DNA of 35,658 nucleotides, from assembly GCA_030157685.1 (NCBI GenBank), contig JAOAUI010000451.1, positions 1 to 35,658 of the forward strand, read 5' to 3'. Positions 16,746-27,270 of this stretch are shown one piece after another; within the stretch, counting starts at the first letter, position 1, and each line of letters starts with the position of its first letter. A program made the position numbers and the translations under genes. The DNA is from Ferruginibacter sp. (lineage in GTDB: Bacteria; Bacteroidota; Bacteroidia; Chitinophagales; Chitinophagaceae). A model generated the notes under the pieces. The model was not told the DNA's origin. It saw only the letters and a list, made by a program, of their open reading frames with translations, and ran no database searches.

Positions 16746-17277
16746 TTTTAACTTTGGCGTTTTGAATTTTTTTATACAATGAAATCTCTCTCAGAAAAGG
16801 GTTCCAGTAAAATATCAGCCGTTCAATAGGTTTCCACAGCACTACCCAGCTGAAAACATCAATGGCATTGCTGAATATAGAATGTATCCGGTGATCCTGT
16901 CCGAACAGCAATGGTAAAACACCCTGGCAGAACATAACAATCAGAATACTTACGCACAACAGGATGTAATTTTTCTTTTTAAATTTATTGAACTCGTGTT
17001 CTTTTAATTTTTGCAGTAAATAATAATGCCTGCGTATGGTTTTAATAAGCGGTTCAACCATAAACCGCATACTGCCTGTATCGCAACAAAAAACCTTAAA
17101 ATCAATTTCGGTGTACCTGCTGGCATTGGCAATAGAAGTATCCAGATAGTCTTTAAATTCCTGACCCAGTTGCCTTTTATCTAACCGGGCGGGATCATGT
17201 GGGTTGAAATAGTGATTAATGCTGTTGGCATCAATCCGTAAATAGATACTTATTTTTCGTTTTGCTATCTTCCGCAT
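16687..17277 (-). CDS. hypothetical membrane protein
   Basis: ATG at 17277 (MRKIAKRKISIYLRID...); predicted TM segments YILLCVSILIVMFCQGVLPLLF. The ORF could start at 17316. Confidence 0.55.
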   Translation of the reverse strand: MRKIAKRKISIYLRIDANSINHYFNPHDPARLDKRQLGQEFKDYLDTSIANASRYTEIDFKVFCCDTGSMRFMVEPLIKTIRRHYYLLQKLKEHEFNKFKKKNYILLCVSILIVMFCQGVLPLLFGQDHRIHSIFSNAIDVFSWVVLWKPIERLIFYWNPFLREISLYKKIQNAKVKIVESEEELIDYHMEHIDAA

Positions 17278-17550
17278 AGTAGGATATTTGGATTGGTGCG
17301 AATCCTGATTCACCAAACCAAAACGGATTACTCCAAAATAAAGTGTTCAGAAGTGTATAGAATAAACCCCTGTTTTAGCGTAGAAAAAAAGCTACAATAA
17401 GGTAAACCTTTTGCATTTAATTTTGCCCCCGGTATTTAATTTTGAGTAACCAAGGCCTAATAATCTTATATTGTAATAATTATTTACAGTATTAATGCGT
17501 TATTACTGTCTTTGCCGATACTCAAATTGTGTTTCAAGCCTGATTCAAGA

Positions 17551-20500
17551 ATGATAAACAAGGATTCTTTTAATAAAGAAAGCAAAATTAATTTGACGGG
17601 CCGTAATGCTACAGTTGCATCACTTTTAAACAGGCATGTGCTGTTTGGCATTTTGGCTTTTACCATTCTTGCAGCTTTATCTGCTTCGCTTATATATCAG
17701 CAATACCGCATCTTTAAGCAGGAACAAAAGAAACAAGGATATATTGTTGCAGAACATGCCAAAGAAAAACTGCAGGAAGCACTCGCCAATAGTTTATCAG
17801 CAACAAAAATCCTTTCATTTTTTATTGATCAAAACGGAGTGGTTAAAAACTTCGACTCTGTTGCTGCACAAATATTAAGTACCAATAAAGGGATAGATGC
17901 TTTGGAATTGGTACCTGGCGGTGTTATACAGCATATTTATCCCTTGCAGGGAAATGAAAATGTCATCGGCTACAATATTTTAAAAGATTCAACAAGGAGC
18001 AAAGAAGCGCTGAGAGCGATTGAAAAAAATGAGTTGTTTTTTTCGGGGCCATTTAATTTAAAGCAAGGAGGCTTCGGCATTGTGGGAAGGCTGCCTGTTT
18101 TCAGAAATGGGAAGTTCTGGGGATTTTCTGCAGTAGTTATTAAAATGGCCACTTTATTAAAAACAGTGGATATAGACACCACAGGTAAAAACGGGTATTA
18201 TTTTCAACTTTCAAAAATTAACCCAGGTACCGGCAAAAATGAATTTTTTATCCCACATGCAACAAAGCCATTAAAGGATTATGCAATTTATGTAGAACTG
18301 CCTATTGGCGATTGGAAGCTATCTGTAGAGCCGGTGACAGCAAATAAAGGGTTCATACAAATTTTAATTCTTGGTATAATCGGTTTATTGTTTTCTGCTT
18401 TCGGTGGTTTATTTGTGACTACCATTTTACGAAGGCCCGAAAAACTGGAGAGGCTTGTTAAAGAACGCACCAGGGAATTAAAAGGAAGCGAAAAAAAATA
18501 CCGCTCGGTGGTTGAAAGGGTTTCGGATGCTTTTATAGCCCTGGATGTAAACGGGGTTTACACTTATGTAAATGAAAAAGCAGGTGAAATATTATCTAAA
18601 AAACCGGAAAACCTGGTAGGAGAAAATATCTGGGCCGAATTTCCCGAAACTGTTCACCAACCATTTTATTATGCATGCCACAGGGCTATGCAAATGCAGG
18701 AATACCAGTACGTAGAAGAGTTTGACCCGCATTTAAATAAATGGATCGAGAATCATATCTATCCTTCAAAAGACGGGCTGACTATTTTTTTTAAAGATGT
18801 TACCGAAATTAAACAGATAACACTTGCATTAAAAAATAACGAAGAAAAATACCGGTCGCTGATAGAACAGGCCTCGGATGGAATTGTAATTACAGATCTG
18901 GAAGGTGTTATTCTTGAAGTGAATAACAGTATTAAAAAGATGATTGGATATGAGGAAGAAGAAATGATCGGCCATTATCTTGCCAAATATTTACCCGAGC
19001 CGGATATTGACGCAACACCTTTAAGAATAAATGAATTGATGCGGGGTAAAAGCCTTTTGTATGAAAGAAAGCTTGTAAAAAATGACGGAACGCTTATAGA
19101 TGTGGAAATAAATTCCAGGATGGCCAGCTCTCATACATTGATTGGTTTTATAAGGGATATTACCGAAAGAAAGAAACATGAAAATACACTACTGTACCAG
19201 GCAAGGCTGCTTGAAAGTGTTTCAGATGCCATTGTATCGCTGGATATGAACCGCTGTATTGTAAGCTGGAACAAAGCATGCGAAGATTTGTTTGGATTTA
19301 CTGCCGATGAGGTAATTGGAAAAAGAGTACCCGAACTGATAAGTTTTGAATATCCCGATACAAATAATGAAGCCGTATTTAAGCAGGTATTTACCGAAGG
19401 GAAATGGAAAGGCGAATTTAATTTTATACATCCAAAATCCGGAGAAAAGATACATCTGTTAAGCGGGATCAACCTCTTAAAAAACAAAGCAGGTATTGTA
19501 AATGGTTTTATTATTACCAGTAGCAATATTACCGAAAGAAAAAAAGTAGAAGAAGAGATCAGAACATCCAAAGAGCGGTTTGAATTGATAGCCGAAGCTA
19601 CCAACGATGCCATTTGGGATCATGATTTTACAAAGAACGAAACCTGGGGCAATAAAAAATTATATAACCTCTACGGGCTTGCAGCTGATCAGAAAATTAA
19701 TTTTGAAATGTTTTTAGAACACATTCATCCGGATGAAAGAGCAAATATTTTAACCAGGATGAAGCAGGCTATGGATAATTCGGAAAGTTCATTGTCGGAA
19801 ATTTTTCTTTTTAAAACGGACGATGGGTATAAAACATTTTTTGACCGTGCTTATATCAAGTACGACGATGCCGGTAACCCCATCAGGATATTAGGTGCTA
19901 TGCAGGATATTACCGAAAGAGAAAAAGCCGCCGAAATACTACAGCAGTCTGAAAAAAAATACAAGCTGCTTTTCAATAATAATCCGCTGCCGATGTTGAT
20001 GACAACGATACCAGAACTGGATTTTATTGATATTAATGAGGCTGCAATAAAACAGTATGGCTATACCAGGGAAGAGTTTTTGCAAATGAATTCAAGAAGT
20101 TTACGGCCTGATGAAGATGTGGAGAATTTTATAAAGGAGGTAGAAAAAATGCAGGCAGGTGTTATCAACACAAGAAACTGGCGCCACAAAAGAAAGGATG
20201 GCAGTATTATACAGGTAGAAACATACAGTCATCAGATTATGTACGAAGGGAAAATGGTATGGCTTGGATTAATACATGACGTAACCGAAAAGTATGAGGC
20301 TAAGGAGTTGTTGCAAAAATCGTATGAAGATATTCGCCAGCTGGTATCCAACCTGCAAACGATCAGGGAAGATGAACGAACCACCATTGCACGGGAAATA
20401 CATGATGAACTGGGGCAACAACTTACCGGGCTGAAACTGGACCTGCATTGGCTTATGCGAAAAATGAACAGCACCGATGATGAGATTACCGGCAAAATGA

Positions 20501-20991
20501 AAGAGAGTATTGAACTGATCAATGCAACAATAGGTTCGGTAAGAAAAATATCTACAAACCTGCGGCCAAGCATTCTTGATGACCTTGGTTTATTGCCGGC
20601 TTTGGAATGGCATGGCGAAGAGTTTGAAAAACGCTCAGGTACAAAAGTTGTGTTTGTAAATGATGTTGGTGATATCATGGTGTCTCCACAGGTTGCTACA
20701 GGTATTTTCAGGATATACCAGGAACTGCTTACCAATATAGCCCGGCACGCAAATGCCAGCCTGGTAAAGGCTTCTTTAACTAAAGATGAAGACAGATTGT
20801 ATTTCAGCATAAAGGATAACGGTGTTGGGGTTGATACAGAAACTATAAAAAATAAAAAAACACTGGGTTTATTGGGCATTAAAGAACGCAGCCTGCTTTT
20901 TGGCGGCACCTATGAATTTATAAGCAAACCGGGCGAGGGTTCTGTAACTACTATATCTATTCCGTTACAACATGTAAAAACCAACATTTAA
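17551..20991 (+). CDS. sensor histidine kinase: CHASE-like sensor, five PAS domains, HisKA_3 and HATPase
   Basis: ATG at 17551. CHASE-like extracytoplasmic region between two TM helices, repeated DITERKK PAS/PAC segments, TIAREIHDELGQQLTGLKLDLHWL, DNGVGVDTE/LGLLGIKERSLLFGG. Confidence 0.92.
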   Translation: MINKDSFNKESKINLTGRNATVASLLNRHVLFGILAFTILAALSASLIYQQYRIFKQEQKKQGYIVAEHAKEKLQEALANSLSATKILSFFIDQNGVVKNFDSVAAQILSTNKGIDALELVPGGVIQHIYPLQGNENVIGYNILKDSTRSKEALRAIEKNELFFSGPFNLKQGGFGIVGRLPVFRNGKFWGFSAVVIKMATLLKTVDIDTTGKNGYYFQLSKINPGTGKNEFFIPHATKPLKDYAIYVELPIGDWKLSVEPVTANKGFIQILILGIIGLLFSAFGGLFVTTILRRPEKLERLVKERTRELKGSEKKYRSVVERVSDAFIALDVNGVYTYVNEKAGEILSKKPENLVGENIWAEFPETVHQPFYYACHRAMQMQEYQYVEEFDPHLNKWIENHIYPSKDGLTIFFKDVTEIKQITLALKNNEEKYRSLIEQASDGIVITDLEGVILEVNNSIKKMIGYEEEEMIGHYLAKYLPEPDIDATPLRINELMRGKSLLYERKLVKNDGTLIDVEINSRMASSHTLIGFIRDITERKKHENTLLYQARLLESVSDAIVSLDMNRCIVSWNKACEDLFGFTADEVIGKRVPELISFEYPDTNNEAVFKQVFTEGKWKGEFNFIHPKSGEKIHLLSGINLLKNKAGIVNGFIITSSNITERKKVEEEIRTSKERFELIAEATNDAIWDHDFTKNETWGNKKLYNLYGLAADQKINFEMFLEHIHPDERANILTRMKQAMDNSESSLSEIFLFKTDDGYKTFFDRAYIKYDDAGNPIRILGAMQDITEREKAAEILQQSEKKYKLLFNNNPLPMLMTTIPELDFIDINEAAIKQYGYTREEFLQMNSRSLRPDEDVENFIKEVEKMQAGVINTRNWRHKRKDGSIIQVETYSHQIMYEGKMVWLGLIHDVTEKYEAKELLQKSYEDIRQLVSNLQTIREDERTTIAREIHDELGQQLTGLKLDLHWLMRKMNSTDDEITGKMKESIELINATIGSVRKISTNLRPSILDDLGLLPALEWHGEEFEKRSGTKVVFVNDVGDIMVSPQVATGIFRIYQELLTNIARHANASLVKASLTKDEDRLYFSIKDNGVGVDTETIKNKKTLGLLGIKERSLLFGGTYEFISKPGEGSVTTISIPLQHVKTNI

Positions 20992-21001
20992 AACTAAAAA
21001 C

Positions 21002-21631
21002 ATGCTGCGTATTTTAATTGCCGATGACCACACTGTAGTTAGAAAAGGGTTGAGACAGATTTTGCTGGATGAATTTTCAACAGCAGAAATTGAAGAAGTG
21101 GCCGATGCTGAAGCGTTGATACAAAAAGTGATGACTGCAAAATGGGATGTGGTTGTAAGCGACCTGTCTATGCCCGGCCGCAGCGGATTGGATGCCCTGC
21201 AGCAAATTAAGCTCAGTCATCCCAATTTGCCGGTACTCATTTTAAGTATTCATCCCGAGGAGCAATATGCTTTGCGTGCACTTAAATCAGGTGCTTCGGG
21301 CTATTTAAGTAAAGATACCGCACCCGATGAACTGGTAAAAGCAGTACAAAGAGTGCTGCTGGGAAAAAAATATATACCGCAGGGAATTGCCGAAAAACTG
21401 GCCGGCACCATTTCTTCAGATACGTTAATCAGCCCTCATGAAAACCTCAGCGACCGGGAGTTTGATGTAATGAAGCTTCTGGCAAACGGTAAATCAGTTT
21501 CGGAAATTGCCGATATGCTTTCTCTAAGCGCAACCACATTAAGTACTTACCGAACCAGGATAATGGCTAAAATGAATTTGAAATCCAATGCAGACCTTAC
21601 CAGATACGCAATTGAAAACAAGTTGATTTAA
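21002..21631 (+). CDS. NarL/FixJ-type response regulator
   Basis: Receiver domain (ILIADDHTVVRKGL, VVSDLSMPGRSGLD, LSKDTAPDEL) and LuxR HTH (LSDREFDVMKLLANGKSVSEIADMLSLSATTLSTYRTRIMAKM). Confidence 0.95.
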   Translation: MLRILIADDHTVVRKGLRQILLDEFSTAEIEEVADAEALIQKVMTAKWDVVVSDLSMPGRSGLDALQQIKLSHPNLPVLILSIHPEEQYALRALKSGASGYLSKDTAPDELVKAVQRVLLGKKYIPQGIAEKLAGTISSDTLISPHENLSDREFDVMKLLANGKSVSEIADMLSLSATTLSTYRTRIMAKMNLKSNADLTRYAIENKLI

Positions 21632-21647
21632 ATTATACTGAGGTTGA

Positions 21648-23435
21648 TCAGCTGTATATTCTGTCAAACGCAGTTTTGTATTTTTCCATAATAACCTTAC
21701 GCTTCAATTTAAGGGTTGGGGTAAGTTCGCCGCTGTCAATGGTCCATTCGTTGGGCAGCAGTTCAAATTTTTTGATCTGCTCCACATGGTTAAAAAATTT
21801 ATTGAAAGAATCAATCAGTTCTTTATACAGGTCCAAAACCTTTGGATTGTGAATGGCATCTTCAATAGTAGTAAAAGGTATTCCCTTATGCAGCATCCAT
21901 TCTTTTAAATTGATAACAGACGGTACAATTAAAGCACCCACAAATTTTTGTTCGGCACCAACCACCATCATCTGCTCAACAAAAGGTGATTCCTTCATTT
22001 TATTTTCAATGGGCTGTGGAGCCACATATTTACCGCCACTGGTTTTAAACAACTCTTTTTTACGGTCGGTTATTTTTAAATATTTACCATCTTCAAAAAC
22101 ACCAATATCACCGGTATGTAACCAGCCATCTATAATGGTTTCAGCTGTAAGGTCGGGCCTTTTGTAATAACCCATCATCACACTTGGCCCCTTCACACAA
22201 ATCTCTCCATCAGCTTCCAGCTTTACTTCCTGGCCTTCAATAACCAAACCTACGGTGCCAAATTTGGTACCACCTTTTCTACGGCAGTTAACACTTATTA
22301 CCGGGCTGTTTTCTGTTGGCCCGTATCCTTCATAAATCGGAATTCCCGCTGCGGTAAAAATCCTGATCAGTCTTACCTGGCAGGCCGCACCACCGGTTAC
22401 TATCAGTTTTATATTCCCGCCCAATGCCTCACGCCATTTGCTGAAAATTAATTTATTGGCCAATGCCAGCTGTATATTATACCAAATGCCTTTTGATTTT
22501 ACATTATCGTATTCATTTGCCAAAGCTACCGCCCAGTAAAATAGTTTTTTCTTTATACCGGTAAGCTCAGCACCCTTTGCCATTATTTTTTCGTAGGTTT
22601 TTTCAAGCAGCCTGGGCACGGTTGAAAATAAAGTTGGTTTTACTTCTTTTAAATTTTCGGCAATAGTGTCTAAATTTTCGGCATAATAAATAGAAGCACC
22701 ACTGCTTATGTAAATAAGCGAAACCATTCTTTCAAAAATATGATTGAGGGGTAAAAAACTAAGTGCCCTTCCATCCAGGTCATCGGTAAAAGGAAAACTG
22801 TTTTTGGCGTTGATTACATTGGTAACAATATTGCGGTGGCTTAGCATTACACCTTTTGGAGTGCCTGTGGTGCCAGATGTGTAAATGATGGTGGCACAAT
22901 GTTCGGCCTTGATGGTTGCTTTTATGGCTTCCATCTTTTCAAGATCAGCAGCAGTAATATCTGCAATAAGCGTTCTCCAGAATGTTACATCCGGTAATTC
23001 ATCAAAACTATACACATTCACCAAACTGGGTACATTGTCTTTGATGATATTTACTTTGTCTAAAATATCCTGGCCGCTTACAAATACATGTTTAATGGTA
23101 GCATCATTAAAAATAAATTCAAGCTCATTTACATTGGTAGTAGGGTAGATGGGGCAAATGGCAGCACCAATTTGCTGGCAGGCCATATCAAGCATCAGCC
23201 ATTCGGGACGGTTCTTCGAAATAAGAGCGATCTTATCCTGGTTTTCAATGGCCATATCATGGCCGCTTACTCCAATTTTCATCAGGCCGGTGCTCAGTTT
23301 ATTAATCGTTTCTTTTACTTCGGCTGTGCTGAAGTTTCTCCACTTACCGTTTTCTTTTCCGTTAAACATATCCGGTTTTGGAAACCTGTTTAACTGAAAA
23401 TCGATGTAATCAAAAATTCTGGAATGTTCATTCAT
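21648..23435 (-). CDS. AMP-dependent long-chain acyl-CoA synthetase
   Basis: IIYTSGTTGTPKGVMLSHRN, YGPTENSPVIS, GWLHTGDIG, TDRKKELFKTSGGKYVAP. Confidence 0.93.
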   Translation of the reverse strand: MNEHSRIFDYIDFQLNRFPKPDMFNGKENGKWRNFSTAEVKETINKLSTGLMKIGVSGHDMAIENQDKIALISKNRPEWLMLDMACQQIGAAICPIYPTTNVNELEFIFNDATIKHVFVSGQDILDKVNIIKDNVPSLVNVYSFDELPDVTFWRTLIADITAADLEKMEAIKATIKAEHCATIIYTSGTTGTPKGVMLSHRNIVTNVINAKNSFPFTDDLDGRALSFLPLNHIFERMVSLIYISSGASIYYAENLDTIAENLKEVKPTLFSTVPRLLEKTYEKIMAKGAELTGIKKKLFYWAVALANEYDNVKSKGIWYNIQLALANKLIFSKWREALGGNIKLIVTGGAACQVRLIRIFTAAGIPIYEGYGPTENSPVISVNCRRKGGTKFGTVGLVIEGQEVKLEADGEICVKGPSVMMGYYKRPDLTAETIIDGWLHTGDIGVFEDGKYLKITDRKKELFKTSGGKYVAPQPIENKMKESPFVEQMMVVGAEQKFVGALIVPSVINLKEWMLHKGIPFTTIEDAIHNPKVLDLYKELIDSFNKFFNHVEQIKKFELLPNEWTIDSGELTPTLKLKRKVIMEKYKTAFDRIYS

Positions 23436-23458
23436 ATAGCAATGGTTCGTTTGGGTAT

Positions 23459-23737
23459 TTATTTATTCTGATTTTTTAATTTTTCATATTCACGCTCGGC
23501 TATGGTGTCTTTATCAGTTTTATAAGCTCTTAAAAATTTAAAAACAAGGCCAATGCCTAAACCCAGCATAACCCATAGTGGCCAAGGCGTTCCTCCATGA
23601 TAGCCGTGGCGGCCACTGGTAAGATACCAGATAACCCAACAGATACCTGTTGTTACCACAAATCCAATAAGGCTGTTTTGAAAATCGGCCCGGCGTTTGG
23701 CAAGCTGCCATAATTTTTCATCACGTTGCTCTTCCAT
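23459..23737 (-). CDS. 2TM domain-containing small protein
   Basis: LAKRRADFQNSLIGFVVTTGICWVIWYLTSG....WPLWVMLGLGIGLVFKFLRAY. Confidence 0.75.
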   Translation of the reverse strand: MEEQRDEKLWQLAKRRADFQNSLIGFVVTTGICWVIWYLTSGRHGYHGGTPWPLWVMLGLGIGLVFKFLRAYKTDKDTIAEREYEKLKNQNK

Positions 23738-23814
23738 AAAAGATATGTTTAAGCAACAAGTTAATAAAAAATAGCCATTTCCACATTAGTTGGAGAAATA
23801 CGAAAACAAGGCTT

Positions 23815-24819
23815 TTATTTATGGTAGTATTGGCCGGCCGGCACTTTAAATATTCTGTCCTGCAGAAAACGGTTAAGGGCAGTATACTCTTTAAGATGAT
23901 CAGTGATCCATTTCTGATAGGCCGGCATGTTTTGCTCAGTTGCAAAAACCCATTGGTTGTATGCTTCAAACAAGCCTTCCTGAATGTATTGCTTATGCAA
24001 CTGGAATAATTTGTATGGAAATTTTGTTGCATAGTTTGCATCCCATTCTAAAATAAACCTGGTCCTCAGTATAGAAACGCTTTCGGTATTTATACCTGTT
24101 GTAAGCAACGGACTTTGCTTGTTCATTATTTTTAAATAAGCAAGCGTAAATGGGCTTTTGTCTTTATTGTTTTTTTCAACGTTGGCATCTGCAAATAATT
24201 TTTTGTAACCCTCAAATAAAATGTTTTTTATTTCGGGGGTATTTGCACTTTTGGGATCGATATTTATAAATATTTCGCCATACAGTAAACTCCACACTTT
24301 ATCCATGGTAAAATAATAGTACTTGCTGGCATTGTAATAATTGCCTGCAAAACCAGGATCGTTCTCTATTCCTTTTTCCCATTCTTTAATAGCAGTAAAA
24401 TCGTTTTTTGTCCAGAGTACTTTGCCCAGTTCATTGTACAAAGGACCGCTGTTAGGTAATTTTTTAATGCCTTTTCTGTAGGTATCCTCAGCGCCTTTGG
24501 AATCTTCCAGAGCCCAGTATGCATCTCCGGCTATCTGAAATATCTGGTCATCCACATCATTCCTGTCGAATAAGCGTTTTAAAACCTCAATACATTTATT
24601 ATAATCTTTGGAGTAGTAATAATTCAGCCCCAGGTCTTTAACAATTTCAATGTTGCCCGGTTGTTTGCCGAGTGCTCTGTTAAGTATCAATATGGCATTT
24701 GCATAATCTCCCTTATGCATAAAGTCTCTTGCATTGTCTTGTAATTGTTTGGCATCCTGTGCAAACAAAATGGTTTGGCAGCAAACCGCAATCAGTATCA
24801 AAAAAAGTTTTTTCATCAA
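23815..24819 (-). CDS. TPR-repeat exported protein
   Basis: Signal peptide; GDYANAILILNRALGKQPGNIEIVKDLGLNYYYSKDYNKCIEVL and further TPR-like units. Confidence 0.75.
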   Translation of the reverse strand: MMKKLFLILIAVCCQTILFAQDAKQLQDNARDFMHKGDYANAILILNRALGKQPGNIEIVKDLGLNYYYSKDYNKCIEVLKRLFDRNDVDDQIFQIAGDAYWALEDSKGAEDTYRKGIKKLPNSGPLYNELGKVLWTKNDFTAIKEWEKGIENDPGFAGNYYNASKYYYFTMDKVWSLLYGEIFINIDPKSANTPEIKNILFEGYKKLFADANVEKNNKDKSPFTLAYLKIMNKQSPLLTTGINTESVSILRTRFILEWDANYATKFPYKLFQLHKQYIQEGLFEAYNQWVFATEQNMPAYQKWITDHLKEYTALNRFLQDRIFKVPAGQYYHK

Positions 24820-24875
24820 ATGAAGTTACAATGAAATATTAAATAAGATTTCCGGCTATTAAACATTAACAGTGC

Positions 24876-26117
24876 TTACTCAGCTTCTGCATTGGCAATT
24901 AAATGTGTAAGCAATCCATCCCGCAATTTGGGTTCAAACCAGGTGCTTTTAGGCGGCATTACATTTCCGGTGTCGGCAATATCAAATAATTGCTGAATGG
25001 TTACCGGGTGTAAACTGAATGCCACAGCCATTTCACCACTGTTCACTCTTTTTTCCAGTTCGTGTAAACCGCGTATGCCGCCTATAAAATCAATGCGCTT
25101 ATCTGTACGCTGGTCTTTTATATTTAGTACAGGATCCAGTAAATTATTTTGGAGAATGGATATGTCCAATACGCCAATCGGGTCTTCGGAGTAACTGCCT
25201 TCATTGGCTGTTAAACGGTACCATTGTTTATCCATGTACATACCTATTTCGTGCAGTTTTGCCGGAGAAAATGCTTTATCAGCTTTTTCTACTGCAAATT
25301 TATTTTTAATGGCCGATAAAAAATCTTCTGTGCTCAAACCGCCCATATCGCTAACTGCCCTGTTGTAGTCCATAATATACAACTGGTTAGATGGAAATAA
25401 GGTAGTTAAAAAAATATTGGCTCCCTCCGGTGCATCAGCACCAAGCGCTGCCCTTACTTTGGCTGCAGAAGCCGCACGGTGGTGGCCATCGGCAATATAA
25501 GTGCAGGGTACTTTTTCTTTAAAGAGGTTTGATATCTTTTCAATGGTATCATCGTCATTCACAATCCAAACGGTATGCTGAATATCATCATCAGCAGTAA
25601 AATTATACACCGGGCTTTTTTCTTTACATTTATTGATCAGCTCATCAATCTCGGCCACAGTGCGGTAAGCTAAAAAAACATTGCCGGTTTGTGCACCAGT
25701 TATTTTGATGTGATTGATCCTGTCTAATTCTTTTTCGGGCCGGGTGAACTCATGTTTTTTTATCAGGTCATTTTCATAATCATCAACCGAGCTGCCGCAA
25801 ACCAACCCTGTCTGGCTTTTGCCGTTCATCTGCAACTCATATATATAGTAGCAGGCCTTGCTTTCCCTGAATAAAATATTGCGGCTTATAAAAGCATCCA
25901 GGTTTTCCTTTGCTTTTTCATACACTTCGGGTGCATGTGTGTCAATGCTTTCGGGCAGGTCAATTTCACCTTTGGTGATGTGTAAAAAACTTACATTGTT
26001 ACCCTGTGCTTCTACCTTTGCTTCCTTGCTGTTCAGCACATCATAGGGCCTTGATGCTACCTGCTTTGCCAGTTCTGCTGCGGGCCTTAGTGCTTTAAAG
26101 GGTGATATGGTTACCAT
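24876..26117 (-). CDS. DUF1015 family protein
   Basis: FKALRPAAELAKQVASRPYDVLNSKEA, YIADGHHRAASAA. Confidence 0.9.
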   Translation of the reverse strand: MVTISPFKALRPAAELAKQVASRPYDVLNSKEAKVEAQGNNVSFLHITKGEIDLPESIDTHAPEVYEKAKENLDAFISRNILFRESKACYYIYELQMNGKSQTGLVCGSSVDDYENDLIKKHEFTRPEKELDRINHIKITGAQTGNVFLAYRTVAEIDELINKCKEKSPVYNFTADDDIQHTVWIVNDDDTIEKISNLFKEKVPCTYIADGHHRAASAAKVRAALGADAPEGANIFLTTLFPSNQLYIMDYNRAVSDMGGLSTEDFLSAIKNKFAVEKADKAFSPAKLHEIGMYMDKQWYRLTANEGSYSEDPIGVLDISILQNNLLDPVLNIKDQRTDKRIDFIGGIRGLHELEKRVNSGEMAVAFSLHPVTIQQLFDIADTGNVMPPKSTWFEPKLRDGLLTHLIANAEAE

Positions 26118-26143
26118 ACTATTCTTAATTATATAAAATTGAA

Positions 26144-27217
26144 TTATGCTTTTTGCAATGCAAACTCGTGCATTGCCTGTGTTAATACTTTTACGCTGCT
26201 TAATGGCAATGCATTATAAAGTGATGCCCTGAAACCGCCCACCAGCCTGTGTCCTTTAATGCCAACAATACCCTGCTCTTTTGTAAACCGTAAAAAAGAT
26301 TCTTCCAGCGATGTATCGTTCATCACAAAGCAAACATTCATTTTACTTCTGTCTTCTTTATTTACAGTACCGGTAAAAAGCGGGTTATCATCAATAGCGG
26401 TATATAAGAAAGCAGCTTTTTCGTTATTTAATTTTTCTATAACAGCAACACCACCCTGTGCCTTTAACCATCTTAAGGTTAGCATACAAACATACACAGC
26501 AAAAACCGGCGGCGTGTTTAACATGCTGCCCTCCTTAATATGGTTGCGGTAATCCATAATGGTTGGAATAGTACGTTTTACTTTTCCTAAAATATTTTTA
26601 TTAACCACCACCAGGTTTACACCGGCAGGCCCCATGTTTTTTTGTGCGCCTGCATAAATAAGGTCGAAGGTGTTAAAATCCAATACCCTGCTGAAAATAT
26701 CGCTGCTCATATCGGCTACCAGGCTGTTGCTTGTTTTTGGGATATTTTGCCATTGTGTGCCGTAAATGGTATTGTTGGTGGTAATGTGCAGATATTTTGC
26801 ATCGTTTGGCACTGCAAAATCTTTTGGTATATAAGTAAAGTTGGCCTCTTTGCTGCTGCACACAATTTCTACCTTGCCAAAAAGTTTTGCTTCTTTAATG
26901 GCTTTTGTGCTCCAAACGCCGGTATCGGTAAAAGCTGCTGTTTCTTTATCGTCCAGCAAATTCATAGGTACCTGCATAAATTGGGTAGATGCGCCGCCAT
27001 GCAGAAATAAAACCTCATGGTCATCATCCAGCTGCATCAGTTCTTTCACCAATGCCCTGGCCTCATCCATCACTGCCTGAAAAATAGAAGTACGGTGGCC
27101 GATCTCTAAAATGGATAAACCGGTATCATTAAAATTGAGAACGGCTTTGGATGCTTCTTCAAAAACTGATTTTGGTAAAATGGAAGGGCCTGCATTAAAA
27201 TTGTGAACGGCTGTCAT
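26144..27217 (-). CDS. serC: phosphoserine aminotransferase
   Basis: HNFNAGPSILPKSV, EVLFLHGGASTQFMQVPMNLL, DMSSDIFSR, YAGAQKNMGPAG, GHRLVGGFRASLYNA. Confidence 0.95.
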   Translation of the reverse strand: MTAVHNFNAGPSILPKSVFEEASKAVLNFNDTGLSILEIGHRTSIFQAVMDEARALVKELMQLDDDHEVLFLHGGASTQFMQVPMNLLDDKETAAFTDTGVWSTKAIKEAKLFGKVEIVCSSKEANFTYIPKDFAVPNDAKYLHITTNNTIYGTQWQNIPKTSNSLVADMSSDIFSRVLDFNTFDLIYAGAQKNMGPAGVNLVVVNKNILGKVKRTIPTIMDYRNHIKEGSMLNTPPVFAVYVCMLTLRWLKAQGGVAVIEKLNNEKAAFLYTAIDDNPLFTGTVNKEDRSKMNVCFVMNDTSLEESFLRFTKEQGIVGIKGHRLVGGFRASLYNALPLSSVKVLTQAMHEFALQKA

Positions 27218-27270
27218 GTGCTATAAATAAATTTTCAGACGCAAAAATACCCAAATCAAATCAATTGGCT

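Noticed and set aside
17512-17550. TTG-initiated 13-aa extension of the histidine kinase
   Set aside because: The ATG at 17551 is a more plausible start; the extension has no recognisable feature.
20232-20909. 225-aa antisense ORF inside the histidine kinase gene
   Set aside because: Low-complexity Ser/Phe-rich translation typical of the reverse complement of a real CDS; no recognisable domain.
24829-24842. TGTAAC half-site (minus strand) upstream of the TPR gene
   Set aside because: The second arm is absent; a half-site is expected by chance in AT-rich DNA.
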